NCBI RefSeq assembly: GCF_007744515.1 | Contig: NZ_CP036268.1 | Location: 1,589,712-1,653,711, forward strand | DNA from: Stratiformator vulcanicus | GTDB lineage: Bacteria > Planctomycetota > Planctomycetia > Planctomycetales > Planctomycetaceae | Direction of reading: 5' to 3' | Length of the DNA: 64,000 nucleotides | Shown here: piece by piece, positions 53,427 through 63,194 of the stretch | How positions within the stretch are numbered: the stretch's first letter is position 1 | Layout of the letters: each line of letters begins with the position of its first letter | Translations under genes and position numbers: made by a program | Notes under the pieces: model-generated | Told to the model about the DNA's origin: nothing | The model's database searches: none | The model's input: only the letters and a program-made list of their open reading frames with translations

Positions 53427-55232
53427 ATGCCGAACGAAATTTGCTGCCGCGCTCGAAATGCTCCGAGCGTGTGCTCTGCGTTGTTCCCGGTCAAGCTTCT
53501 CGGCTTCCTGTGCGCTCTGCTCGCACCGGCCACAATCTTAGTCGCGGCCGAGCGTCCCAACGTCGTCATTTTCCTCGCCGACGATCAGGGGTGGGGCGAT
53601 CTGAGCGTGAGCGGCAATCGCAATCTGAACACTCCGAACATCGACTCGCTCGCCCGTGACGGCGCGACCTTCGAGCGCTTCTACGTCTGTCCGGTCTGCT
53701 CGCCAACCCGCGCCGAGTTCCTGACCGGCCGCTACGCCCAGCGCGGCGGCGTTTATTCGACGTCGCGGGGCGGAGAGCGGCTCGACCTCGATGAGAAGAC
53801 GATCGCGCAGTATTTCCAGCAGGCCGGATACGCGACCGGTGCTTTCGGAAAATGGCACAACGGGCTGCAGTCCCCGTATCACCCGAATGATCGCGGATTC
53901 AGCGAGTACTACGGTTTCTGCTCCGGTCACTGGGGAAGTTATTTCGACCCGCAGTTGGAACGAAACGGCGAACTCGTTGCTGGCGAGGGATACATCACGG
54001 ACGACCTGACGACCAAGGCGATCGAATTTGTTCAGCGCAGCAAGGGAGAGCCCTTCCTTTGCTATCTCCCTTATTGCACTCCGCACTCGCCGATGCAGGT
54101 GCCCGATCAGTGGTACGAAAAATTCGATGGTGCCGAGATCGAGATGCGTCACCTTAATAAGTCACGCGAGTCGTTACCGATGACCCGAGCCGCGCTGGCA
54201 ATGTGCGAGAACATCGACTTCAACGTCGGTCGCATGCTCAGCAAACTGGACGAACTCGGAATCGCCGACGAGACGATCGTCATCTACTTCAGCGACAACG
54301 GCCCGAACAGCTATCGTTGGAATGGAGGCATGAAGGGCCGCAAAGGCTCCGTCGATGAAGGGGGCGTCCGAGTTCCGTTCTTCATTCGCTGGCCGGGCCA
54401 TATCGACAGCGGTTTAAAGGTCGATCGCATTGCTGGGGCGATCGATCTACTGCCAACGCTTGCTGATCTGTGCGAACTCTCGATGAATACCGATCACCAA
54501 ATCGATGGCCGAAGCTTAAAACCGCTGTTGCTGGAAGAAAATTCGACTTGGCCCGACCGTTCCTTGGTTTCGGCATGGGGGAAGCGTGTCAGCATTCGGA
54601 CGCAGAAGTATCGGCTTGATAACGAAGGCCGACTGTTCGACATGATCAACGACCCCGGACAAAGTCACGATATCTCGACCGGCTCACAAGGAATTGCGCG
54701 GCAATTAAAATCAGAGGTCGAGAAATGGAAGCAGGAGGTCGGATTCTCGGACACTAATACCGATCGACCGTTTTCAGTCGGCTATTCGAAGAGCACACGA
54801 TTGCCGGCCCGAGATGGAATGCCTCACGGGAAGGTAAAGCGGAGCTGCCACCACCCGAATTGTTCCTTCTTCGAAAACTGGGTTTCGGATGAAGCATCGA
54901 TTTCCTGGGACATCGAAGTTGCTGAAAAAGGAGACTATCAGGCACTACTCGATTACACGTGTCGTCCGGACGACGTCGGGGCCGTATTGAAACTCGCCGC
55001 CGGTTCCTCAGCGGTCATCGGTCAGATTGCCGAAGCATTTGATCCGCCGCTGCGCGGGGCGGAGCACGACCGTGTGAAACGGCAGGAATCGTATGTCAAA
55101 GACTTTGAGCGGGTGAATCTCGGCACACTAAATTTACCCTCCGGGCAAGCCAAACTTGTTTTAAGTGCTATCAAAATACCGGGGACCGAAGCGGTCGACG
55201 TTCGACGTGTGACGCTCGTTAAGCAGGACTAA
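53427..55232 (+). CDS. Formylglycine-dependent sulfatase with C-terminal beta domain
   Basis: 601 aa. Signal-like segment KLLGFLCALLAPATILVAAE, then RPNVVIFLADDQGWGDLSVS. Activation site VCSPTRAEFLTG (C-x-P-x-R). Later motifs are AFGKWHNGLQSPYHPNDRGF and IYFSDNGPNSYRWNGGMKGR. The body is arylsulfatase-A-like. After about residue 440 is an extra beta-rich domain (FFENWVSDEASISWDIEVAE; YQALLDYTCRPDDVGAVLKL), like carbohydrate-binding or DUF5077-type modules attached to some planctomycete sulfatases. Exported; substrate likely a sulfated polysaccharide, exact type unknown. The start is not certain. Confidence 0.92.
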   Translation: MPNEICCRARNAPSVCSALFPVKLLGFLCALLAPATILVAAERPNVVIFLADDQGWGDLSVSGNRNLNTPNIDSLARDGATFERFYVCPVCSPTRAEFLTGRYAQRGGVYSTSRGGERLDLDEKTIAQYFQQAGYATGAFGKWHNGLQSPYHPNDRGFSEYYGFCSGHWGSYFDPQLERNGELVAGEGYITDDLTTKAIEFVQRSKGEPFLCYLPYCTPHSPMQVPDQWYEKFDGAEIEMRHLNKSRESLPMTRAALAMCENIDFNVGRMLSKLDELGIADETIVIYFSDNGPNSYRWNGGMKGRKGSVDEGGVRVPFFIRWPGHIDSGLKVDRIAGAIDLLPTLADLCELSMNTDHQIDGRSLKPLLLEENSTWPDRSLVSAWGKRVSIRTQKYRLDNEGRLFDMINDPGQSHDISTGSQGIARQLKSEVEKWKQEVGFSDTNTDRPFSVGYSKSTRLPARDGMPHGKVKRSCHHPNCSFFENWVSDEASISWDIEVAEKGDYQALLDYTCRPDDVGAVLKLAAGSSAVIGQIAEAFDPPLRGAEHDRVKRQESYVKDFERVNLGTLNLPSGQAKLVLSAIKIPGTEAVDVRRVTLVKQD

Positions 55233-55280
55233 GAATTTGGCTATCCCGGGTTTTGTCGAGTTTAGAAAGCTGATCCTTTA

Positions 55281-56000
55281 GTGCAAAACTCGTCCATATC
55301 GGTGCCTGAAATCGAAATTGAACTCATCTGCGTTGACCGCCCAGTTCTGGCCGCCAATAAGCCCGGCGGTTTGTTGACGGAAGCGCCGCTAGGAATTGCG
55401 AGCCTCGTCTCTGATGTGAAAGCGTATCTCAAACGAATTCACGATAAGCCGGGCAATGTTTACCTAGGGATTCCGCACCGGCTCGATCGGCCGGTTTCCG
55501 GGGTCATTTTGTTCGCGACCAATTCCAAAGGGGCGGCTCGGTTGTCGGAAGAGTTCGAGCAGCGTCGGGTCATTAAGTCTTATCAGGTGTGCGTCGAGGG
55601 GGCCGTTGAGCCCGGCGAAGGGCAATGGGTCGACTGGTTGCTCAAGCGAGAGGGGACGGCTCACGTCGATGTCGTCCCGGCGGGCACCGCAAAGGCGAAA
55701 GAGGCTCGGCTCTCCTATCGCGTGGTCAAAGTTGACGATGGGATGAGCCTGCTCGATATCAACCTCGAAACAGGGCGGATGCATCAAATCCGCGTCCAGT
55801 GCGCTGCCCGCGGGCACGCCGTTATTGGCGACGTTCAATACGGTTCGACGCGCGATCTGATCGGGCCTGTTTCCGACGACCCCCGCGATCGGCCGATCGC
55901 GCTTCATGCCAACGCGATCCAATTTCGGCATCCGGTGAGATATGACACCGTGACCGTCGAGGCGCCTCTTCCAGCGTACTGGCCGCTGCCGATTGCCTAG
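55281..56000 (+). CDS. RluA-type RNA pseudouridine synthase
   Basis: 239 aa, GTG start. Catalytic Asp in GIPHRLDRPVSGVILFATNS (HRLDRxxSG), preceded by VLAANKPGGLLTEAP. The C-terminal part has LETGRMHQIRVQCAARGHAV (RxHQIR) and GDVQYGS. It lacks an S4 domain, so it resembles RluA/RluC-like short members or planctomycete YqcB-like enzymes. Isomerises uridine to pseudouridine in rRNA or tRNA; the exact site is unknown. It lies 48 bp after the sulfatase stop, perhaps by chance in the same transcript. Confidence 0.9.
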   Translation: MQNSSISVPEIEIELICVDRPVLAANKPGGLLTEAPLGIASLVSDVKAYLKRIHDKPGNVYLGIPHRLDRPVSGVILFATNSKGAARLSEEFEQRRVIKSYQVCVEGAVEPGEGQWVDWLLKREGTAHVDVVPAGTAKAKEARLSYRVVKVDDGMSLLDINLETGRMHQIRVQCAARGHAVIGDVQYGSTRDLIGPVSDDPRDRPIALHANAIQFRHPVRYDTVTVEAPLPAYWPLPIA

Positions 56001-56349
56001 AAACGATTTCAATACCAGCCAGAGGCGCCAGCCGATGGCCAATCAACCAGCGCTTTTCCCGACGGCTTGCGCCTCGGGCTTGTATGCTAGGCGATTAAAA
56101 GCCGCTTTTGACGACTTCGTTAATTCACGAACGGCGAGATTCTCTGCGAAACGCAGTTGATCCGACGGCGTCTTGGCGTTTTTCTTCTTATGGCTTTTTC
56201 TTGATCCCTGCCGAAAGAGGGGTAGAGATCAGCCGACAAATCACTCGCAAATTGAATCTGCTGCCATGGCCGCCGCGCCTTCGGCGTATGGCTGGCCTCC
56301 GTCTTCGTCGCCGCGCTGCGGCCATCGCCAATCTTTAGAGGGTTTAACC

Positions 56350-58869
56350 ATGCTTCAATGGAATCTGCGCTCGCGGTCTGCGCGTCGTCGCCGCCGTCCT
56401 GAAATTAAGGTTGAGCCGCTCGAACAGCGGGTCGTTCTTTCTGCCGACATTCCCACGATTAATGGGATCGGCAACAACCTCAACAACCCCGACTGGGGCA
56501 GTACCGAAACGGAGCTGTTAAGAAACACCGAGGCGGAATATACCGACGGAACGTCGTCGCCCGCCGGTGATGATCGCCCCAGTGCCCGAGTGATTAGTAA
56601 CACGGTCGGCGATCAGGAAAGCGATGCGACGAATGATCGCTACCTGACGGACTACGTTTGGATTTGGGGGCAGTTCATTGATCACGATATCGACCTGACC
56701 GAAGGGGCGTCTCCGGCAGAAGAGTTTAACATCGACGTACCGCAGGGCGATCCGCTGTTTGATCCGAATGGGACTGGGACGCAGCAGATTCCTCTGGACC
56801 GCTCCATCTACGAGGAAGATGCCGACGGGACGCGGCAGCAGTTAAATCAAATCACTGCGTTCCTCGACGGCTCGGTGATCTACGGGTCCGACGATGTCAG
56901 AGCGAGTGAACTGCGAACGTTCAATGGCGGAAAATTAAAGACCAGCAGCGGCGATCTTCTGCCATTCAATGAAGCGGGGCTTCCGAATGCCGGCGGGCCG
57001 AGCGACTCGCTGTTTCTTGCCGGTGACGTGCGGGCGAATGAAAACGCCGCTCTTACCGCAATGCACACGGTCTGGGTGCGAGAGCACAACCGCATTGCCG
57101 ATGAACTCGCAGCCGGAGATTCGAGCCTGAACGATGAAGAGATTTACCAACTGGCGCGGGCTCGCGTGACCGCTCAACTGCAGGCGATTACCTACAACGA
57201 GTTTCTTCCCGCGTTACTGGGTGATGGCGCGCTCGCCGAATACCAAGGTTACGATGACTCGGTCAATCCCGGTATCGCGAACGTCTTTTCGACGGCGGCT
57301 TACCGACTCGGTCATAGTTTGCTGTCGCCAACGCTCTTAAGGGTTAATGCCGACGGCTCAACCGCAGCTGATGGGAACATCGCACTGCGAGATGCCTTCT
57401 TTAATCCATCCGCGGTCACAGATGAAGGAATTGATTTATTGCTTCGGGGCGCGTCCTTACAAAATGCGCAGGAACTCGATACTCAAATTATTGATGATGT
57501 CCGGAACTTCCTGTTTGGACCTCCGGGAGCAGGGGGCTTTGATCTGGCATCCTTAAACATTCAGCGCGGGCGCGATCACGGCTTGGCAGACTATAACCAG
57601 GCCCGGGTCGACTACGGCCTTGAACCGGTTAGTTCGTTCTCGGAAATCACTTCCGATCCAATTTTGGCGGCGAAGCTCGAATCGCTTTACGGCAGCGTCG
57701 ATAACATCGACGTCTGGGTAGGCGGTTTGGCCGAGGATCACGTTCCCGGCTCAAGCGTCGGAGAGTTGTTCCAGACGATTATTGCCGACCAGTTCGAACG
57801 CATTCGCGATGGTGATCGCTTCTGGTATCAAAACCTCTACTCCGGCGCCGAACTGTTTGAGATCGACAACACGACCCTCGCTGATGTGATTGAACGCAAC
57901 ACCGACATCGACGGTCTGCAGGAGAACGTGTTCTTCGATCGTGCCGTCCTTCGATTGGAGTTGGCTGATTTTGGAACGACTCAGGTAGAAATTGCGAAGA
58001 GCGGTCAGGACCTGGTTATCTCCGACCGCGTTTCGGGATCGGTGTTGGCGGTTGCGGCCATCCAAGATTTGAAGCAGGTCGTGATTGTGGGGACCGCCGC
58101 GAATAATGAGCGAGTGACGGTCAGGGCGGGCGCCGCTGCCGCAGGACTCGAAGGCGGCATTCTGTTCTATGGGAGCCATGGCCAACGCGATCGGCTGATC
58201 GTCACGGGGACGCGACACGCCGACACTTTTGTCGTCGACGGCCATTCCGTTGTGCTTAATGGGTCGGAAGTGCAGGCGTTTCACGTTGAAAATCTGGACC
58301 TGCGAGCTCGAGGAGGGGATGACGTCATGTCGGTCCGTCGAGAATCGGCTGCCAAAATACGGATGTTCGGCGGTAACGGAGATGACCGGCTCTTCGGCGG
58401 GGAGGGATGGGATTTGCTCTCCGGTGGGAACGGCCGCGATCTCCTGTTCGGCAATGGGGGCAATGACGACCTGCGCGGCGGCGCGGGATCGGACAGGATT
58501 TTCGGCGGAGCTGGTGATGACTTCATTGATGCGGGCGAAGGACATGACCTCGTATTCGGCGGGCGCGGCGCGGACTTTATCCTAACCGGACTCGGTTTTG
58601 ATATCGCATTCGGCGGCCCTGGTCATGACACAATCGACGGGCGGACTGATCGTCGCCGAGTTGCCAAGAAGCCACCGGCCCCGCGTTCGGGCGAGCCCGG
58701 TTCCGGCAAGTCCGATTCGGATAGCAAGAAACACAATCGCAGTCGGAACGATGCACCTCCCCAAGTTGCAAAGCGACAGGAGTTGCAATCGGGAGAGAGT
58801 GCGAAGCAACATCGCTCTGATGCCAAGTCGGAGCAAGGTCGCCGACGGACAGGTCGCGGTCGCGCTTGA
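56350..58869 (+). CDS. Secreted animal-type heme peroxidase with RTX repeats
   Basis: 839 aa from ATG 56350 with GAGG upstream. The N-terminus carries KVEPLEQRVVLSADIPTING, close to the planctomycete LEPR-x-LLSA export motif. Peroxidase motifs: distal His WIWGQFIDHDIDLTEGA at about 106, ALTAMHTVWVREHNRIADEL, proximal His in AYRLGHSLLSPTLLRV, and LNIQRGRDHGLADYNQ. Residues about 674-757 are Gly/Asp nonapeptide repeats (GGNGDDRLFGGEGWDLLSGG; GGAGDDFIDAGEGHDLVFGG) that bind Ca2+ in RTX proteins. The C-terminus is basic and hydrophilic. Secretion of RTX proteins usually needs a type I system; an atypical one follows (59185-64000). Confidence 0.92.
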   Translation: MLQWNLRSRSARRRRRPEIKVEPLEQRVVLSADIPTINGIGNNLNNPDWGSTETELLRNTEAEYTDGTSSPAGDDRPSARVISNTVGDQESDATNDRYLTDYVWIWGQFIDHDIDLTEGASPAEEFNIDVPQGDPLFDPNGTGTQQIPLDRSIYEEDADGTRQQLNQITAFLDGSVIYGSDDVRASELRTFNGGKLKTSSGDLLPFNEAGLPNAGGPSDSLFLAGDVRANENAALTAMHTVWVREHNRIADELAAGDSSLNDEEIYQLARARVTAQLQAITYNEFLPALLGDGALAEYQGYDDSVNPGIANVFSTAAYRLGHSLLSPTLLRVNADGSTAADGNIALRDAFFNPSAVTDEGIDLLLRGASLQNAQELDTQIIDDVRNFLFGPPGAGGFDLASLNIQRGRDHGLADYNQARVDYGLEPVSSFSEITSDPILAAKLESLYGSVDNIDVWVGGLAEDHVPGSSVGELFQTIIADQFERIRDGDRFWYQNLYSGAELFEIDNTTLADVIERNTDIDGLQENVFFDRAVLRLELADFGTTQVEIAKSGQDLVISDRVSGSVLAVAAIQDLKQVVIVGTAANNERVTVRAGAAAAGLEGGILFYGSHGQRDRLIVTGTRHADTFVVDGHSVVLNGSEVQAFHVENLDLRARGGDDVMSVRRESAAKIRMFGGNGDDRLFGGEGWDLLSGGNGRDLLFGNGGNDDLRGGAGSDRIFGGAGDDFIDAGEGHDLVFGGRGADFILTGLGFDIAFGGPGHDTIDGRTDRRRVAKKPPAPRSGEPGSGKSDSDSKKHNRSRNDAPPQVAKRQELQSGESAKQHRSDAKSEQGRRRTGRGRA

Positions 58870-59184
58870 TCATGCCTGCGGGTTTCGAGACTCGCAGCAC
58901 ACGGCCTCGTCTTGTTAGTCGAACAGCCGGCGGCGATCTCTGTGAGGGGTCGTCGCTCGGTTGTCACCAAGCGACGATGCAGTACTGAAACTGCGTGATT
59001 CAAAATGTGCGAATATGACCAAAGAAGATACTTGACGGGTTGTGTACCAAATAGCAGTATGCGGGTTCCTCGTTCGATTCGATTCGTCCGTCGAGCGTCC
59101 TGTCTCCCAACCGTCACCTCGAGCGAATTTTTGCGGTCTCCTGCAGTTTCGCCTTCGCATCCATTGTCTTGTTGATCAGCATCG
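58870..59184. other. Intergenic before SecA-like gene
   Basis: About 315 bp with no gene. A TTGACG at 59032 could be a -35 element upstream of the SecA-like gene; the matching -10 is unclear. Confidence 0.35.
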
Positions 59185-61089
59185 ATGACAGCCGTCTATC
59201 AACCAATCGCTCGCCTGCTGCCGCTCTCTGCAAGAGCTGTCGGGACGATTGTATTGCGGCGGTCACGCGAGTTGGCCGATTGCTCCGACACGGAACTGGG
59301 TGACCTCGCTCGTTCCGTGCGATGGCAATTGAGAGAGCGCCCCGGTTCCTCCTCGCTGCGAATCGAAACATTCGCGGTGGTGGCATCCGCTATTCGCCGG
59401 GTGTTCGGTTTCGAGCCTTACGGCGTACAGATTCGAGGCGGCTGGCAGATGTCCTCGGGTCGGCTCGTCGAAATGCAAACCGGCGAGGGGAAAACGATCA
59501 CAGCGTTACTTCCCGCCGCCTTTCATGGCTCGTTCGGACGTGGATGCCATGTGGCCACCGCAAACGATTATCTGGCCGAGCGGGATGCCGACGAGATGGG
59601 GCCGGTCTTCCGGATGTTGGGCCTGAGCGTGGGATGCGTCCGCGAAGACATGTCGGACGACGATCGCCGAACGGCCTACCACTGCGATGTCACATACGGC
59701 ACAGGAAAAGAGATGGGATTCGACTTCCTGCGCGATTGCCTCAAGCGTGGCCCTCAAAGCGGTGACGCGATCGCCCCGATCGGGGTTAACGAACTGCCCG
59801 TGCAGCGAGAGCATTATTTCGCTCTTGTCGACGAGGCCGACAGCGTATTGCTGGACGAAGCACGAACTCCGCTCGTCATTGCCGGGCCGCCGGATGACAA
59901 TCGGACCGAAGAGACGCTGAGGCATTGGGCCGACAGCACCTGCCGGAACTTAGAACCGCAGCGAGATTTCGTCATCGAGGCCAAAAAGCGTTCCGTTGAA
60001 CTAACCGATGCCGGTTGTCGACGCGTGACATTAACCGCGCGATCGGCGTCGGCGAGGCTCTTTCCCGTCGAGCAATTGTTCTCCGCCGTCGAGACCGCGC
60101 TGGTGGCCCGCCACGTCTTTGTGCGTGATCGCGACTATATCGTGAACGAGCAGGGCGAAGTCGAAATTATTGATCTTTCGACGGGTCGGCGGCGAGTCGG
60201 AAGCCGATGGCAGGAGGGACTTCACCAAGCCGTTGAGGCGAAAGAAAAGTTGGTCATTTCAGCCGATTCGACCACGTCGGCTCGCGTCACGATACAGAGT
60301 TATTTCCGCCGGTATCGGCATCTTGCGGGGATGACCGGAACGGCGATGTCGGCCAAGCTGGAGTTTCAAAAGACCTATCGTCTGCGGACCTGTTCGATTC
60401 CCACGCATCGACCCAGCCGAAGGGTCGCACGACCGACCCGCGTGTTCATCGATGCCGCTGCGAAGTGCCGGGCGATCGCCGATGAAACACAAACGATGAT
60501 CGAATCGGGCCGGCCCGTGCTTATCGGAACGCCTTCGGTCGAGGCGTCCGAACTTGTTGCGGCGGCGCTGTCGGAAGCGGGCATCGTCTTCAGCCTGCTG
60601 CATGCCCGCCGAGACGATGTCGAGGCCGAAATCGTTGCTGCAGCGGGACAGGCGAGCCGGGTTACGGTGGCGACAAATATGGCGGGTCGCGGGACCGATA
60701 TCCGCCTTGAAGATTCGGTGAAATCCGCGGGCGGGTTGCACGTGATCGCCACCGAGCGACACGCGTCCGGACGTGTCGATCGTCAGTTGGTCGGACGGGC
60801 GGGGCGGCAGGGTGACCCGGGCACGTTTCGGTTTGTGCTCTCGCTCGACGATGAGCTGCTGCATCGACTCGGCTCGGCCCGCATCGCGCAGCTCAAACGG
60901 ATGGCCCGCCCGGACGCCCATGGAGAATTGCGGGCCGATCGGTGGGAGAAGTTGTTCCTTCGAACGCAGGCGCGGATCGAACGCCGGGATCGCAAACAGC
61001 GGGCGATGCTTCTGAAGTCGGAAACCAAATCACTGGCCGCCTGCGAACGCATGGGAATCGATCCGAATCTCGAGTGGTGCGACTTGTAG
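59185..61089 (+). CDS. Short SecA-like ATPase
   Basis: 634 aa, against about 850-900 for normal SecA. SecA motifs: Walker A MQTGEGKTITALLPAA at about 96, ANDYLAERDADEMG, TYGTGKEMGFDFLRD, VDEADSVLLDEARTPLVIAG, HLAGMTGTAMSAKLEFQKTY, VTVATNMAGRGTDIRLED, HVIATERHASGRVDRQLVGR, AGRQGDPGTFRFVLSLDD. The C-terminal part is cut short: no full helical wing, and no zinc SEC-C motif. It looks like a specialised SecA2-type motor, not the main SecA. Downstream are two adaptor-type genes on the same strand (76 and 1 bp gaps), suggesting a dedicated export role. Confidence 0.9.
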   Translation: MTAVYQPIARLLPLSARAVGTIVLRRSRELADCSDTELGDLARSVRWQLRERPGSSSLRIETFAVVASAIRRVFGFEPYGVQIRGGWQMSSGRLVEMQTGEGKTITALLPAAFHGSFGRGCHVATANDYLAERDADEMGPVFRMLGLSVGCVREDMSDDDRRTAYHCDVTYGTGKEMGFDFLRDCLKRGPQSGDAIAPIGVNELPVQREHYFALVDEADSVLLDEARTPLVIAGPPDDNRTEETLRHWADSTCRNLEPQRDFVIEAKKRSVELTDAGCRRVTLTARSASARLFPVEQLFSAVETALVARHVFVRDRDYIVNEQGEVEIIDLSTGRRRVGSRWQEGLHQAVEAKEKLVISADSTTSARVTIQSYFRRYRHLAGMTGTAMSAKLEFQKTYRLRTCSIPTHRPSRRVARPTRVFIDAAAKCRAIADETQTMIESGRPVLIGTPSVEASELVAAALSEAGIVFSLLHARRDDVEAEIVAAAGQASRVTVATNMAGRGTDIRLEDSVKSAGGLHVIATERHASGRVDRQLVGRAGRQGDPGTFRFVLSLDDELLHRLGSARIAQLKRMARPDAHGELRADRWEKLFLRTQARIERRDRKQRAMLLKSETKSLAACERMGIDPNLEWCDL

Positions 61090-61165
61090 ACAAGAAACCG
61101 ACGAGCCTTTTCGCCAAGCGACAAGTGCGGTCGAACGGCATTCAGGAAATTAGCGAAACACGTTG

Positions 61166-63193
61166 ATGGCGAAACAAATCGAAAAACACGGGCCGGTCGA
61201 CACGCAGCGTCTGCGGGAACTGGAGCAGATTGTCAGCTCGTCGCTCGAGCCGAACGAATTGCTGCGAGAGTTCCTGAGTCGTCTTCTCGAAGCGGTCGAC
61301 GGTCGGTCGGCGACGGCCTGGCAGTTGATCGGGCGGCAAATCAGGCTCGCGATCGAAACGAAGTCGTCGGCCGAGGTCGTTTCGGCTGCCCCCGCGTTGC
61401 GACAGAAGATGACGGCGATGGCGATTCGCGAACGAACGCCGCAACTCTATTTTCCGGGCGACGGCGAGGAGGCACAATCGTTCGCTCAATCGGCGGCAAC
61501 TTCGGGCGACGACAGTCTTTTTCAGCCCACGATCGTCGTACCGCTTCGCGTTGATGACGAGATGATCGGCTCGATCGAAGTCGCCTTCTCGGACGACACG
61601 CCGCGTGACGTCATTGCGGCGCGGCTCGAAGCCGCGGAGTGGGCGGCGAATCTGCTCTGCGGCCATCTCGGTTCGAAAGTGCCGCTGCAATCGTCCGAGA
61701 CATCCGATTCGAACTCGCTGCCACAGGAGACCTACGCGTTTCGGCTGCAGCGGCAGTTCGATACGAACGGCGTGTGCCGAGCTATCGCGAATGAGGCCGC
61801 GTTGCTATTGAGTGCCGATCGTGTCGCCGTCATTTTGAAACGCGGCAGGCGCGCGAAGGTGGAGGCCGTGACCGGACAGGAAACGGTTCATCGTCGGTCC
61901 GAAGTCGTCCGCGCGTTGGCCACGCTCGGCAAAGAGGTCATGCGGTTTGACGGAATCGTCGAACATGACGGTTTTCACTTCGAACACGCGCCGTCGATCG
62001 AGAAGCCGCTCGCGAAAGTCGTGCAGGTCAGCGGGACACGTGCGCTCTTGGCCGTCCCGCTTCATGAGCCGGAGCGACCGAAAGCGGGCGATGACAAGGC
62101 GATTGAAAGTCCGCAACGGCGTCCGCCCCGTGTGATCGGTTGCCTGATCATCGAGTGGTTGCGTGACGTCGAACCACCCGCCGACCGTCGGACGAAGGCG
62201 GATCAGATTATTCCCCTGACTGAGGTGACGGTCACCAACGTTCGCGCTGCCGACCGGATTCCGCTCCGCCCGGTACAGCGGATGTGCGGCAAGGCGATCG
62301 AAGCAATCAAGACGCGATATCGTGTTCAGGCGATGGCCGTCGCGGTTCTGCTGGTCGTCGGGACGGCGGCCTGCTGTTTCGTCCCCGCGCCCTATCGGGT
62401 CACCGTCGACGGCGAATTAATGCCCGAGGTCCGCCGGCGTGTCTTCGCCGCGATCGACGGCGACGTCACCGACGTACATATTTCGGGCGGCGATCATGTG
62501 AAGCAGGGGCAGTTGCTGGCGACGCTCCGCAATGAGGAGTTAGAAGCCGAGTTGATCGGTATTCGAAGTGAAATCGGAGAGAAGGAGCAGCACCGCCGGG
62601 CATTGACCTCACGCTACGAAATCGCTTTTCGTGGAGGACAACGCGAGGAAGCGATTGATTTGCAGGGACAGATTGCCGGGCTGCGGGCGGAGTTGACGGG
62701 GCTGAAGCGAAAGGCGGATGTCCTTTCTCAGCGTTACGAACGATTGAAGATTTATTCCCCGCTGACCGGGACGGTGGCGACCTTTCGGGTGAAGGAAAAT
62801 CTGATCGGCCGCCCCGTCACCCGCGGAGAAGTGCTGATGGAGGTGATGGACGAGACCGGGCCGTGGCGGATCGAACTGGAAGTTGATGAGCATCGCCTCG
62901 GCCACGTGAAGCGTTCGATCCAAAATCGCGAAGAGGCGTTGCCGATCGAGTACCTGATTTTGACGACGCCCGAGCAGACTTACCCGGCGTCCCTCGAACG
63001 ACTTAGCAATCGCACCGTTCCGAGTGACGAGGGAATGTCGAAAGTCGACGCGCACGCATCGCTCGGAGAGCGGCAACCGCCGCTGCGAATCGGAGCCGAC
63101 GTCAGGGCACGCATCGACTGCGGCGACCGCTCCTTGGGGTATGTGATCTTCGGCGACGTGATCGAATTCGTTCGTCGCTACCTTTGGTTCTGA
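61166..63193 (+). CDS. GAF-type sensor fused to HlyD-type membrane fusion protein
   Basis: 675 aa from ATG 61166. The N-terminal about 370 residues are cytoplasmic with two GAF-like regions: LREFLSRLLEAVDGRSATAW ... TIVVPLRVDDEMIGSIEVAF, and GVCRAIANEAALLLSADRVA ... RALLAVPLHEPERPK. One membrane helix follows (VQAMAVAVLLVVGTAACCFV, about 387-407). The periplasmic part is HlyD/biotinyl-lipoyl-like: GDVTDVHISGGDHVKQGQLL, a coiled coil with LRAELTGLKRKADVLSQRYE, and IYSPLTGTVATFRVKENLIG. This joins a small-molecule sensor to an adaptor that normally bridges inner and outer membrane pumps. The gene for a second adaptor starts right after it. Confidence 0.85.
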   Translation: MAKQIEKHGPVDTQRLRELEQIVSSSLEPNELLREFLSRLLEAVDGRSATAWQLIGRQIRLAIETKSSAEVVSAAPALRQKMTAMAIRERTPQLYFPGDGEEAQSFAQSAATSGDDSLFQPTIVVPLRVDDEMIGSIEVAFSDDTPRDVIAARLEAAEWAANLLCGHLGSKVPLQSSETSDSNSLPQETYAFRLQRQFDTNGVCRAIANEAALLLSADRVAVILKRGRRAKVEAVTGQETVHRRSEVVRALATLGKEVMRFDGIVEHDGFHFEHAPSIEKPLAKVVQVSGTRALLAVPLHEPERPKAGDDKAIESPQRRPPRVIGCLIIEWLRDVEPPADRRTKADQIIPLTEVTVTNVRAADRIPLRPVQRMCGKAIEAIKTRYRVQAMAVAVLLVVGTAACCFVPAPYRVTVDGELMPEVRRRVFAAIDGDVTDVHISGGDHVKQGQLLATLRNEELEAELIGIRSEIGEKEQHRRALTSRYEIAFRGGQREEAIDLQGQIAGLRAELTGLKRKADVLSQRYERLKIYSPLTGTVATFRVKENLIGRPVTRGEVLMEVMDETGPWRIELEVDEHRLGHVKRSIQNREEALPIEYLILTTPEQTYPASLERLSNRTVPSDEGMSKVDAHASLGERQPPLRIGADVRARIDCGDRSLGYVIFGDVIEFVRRYLWF

Positions 63194-63194
63194 A

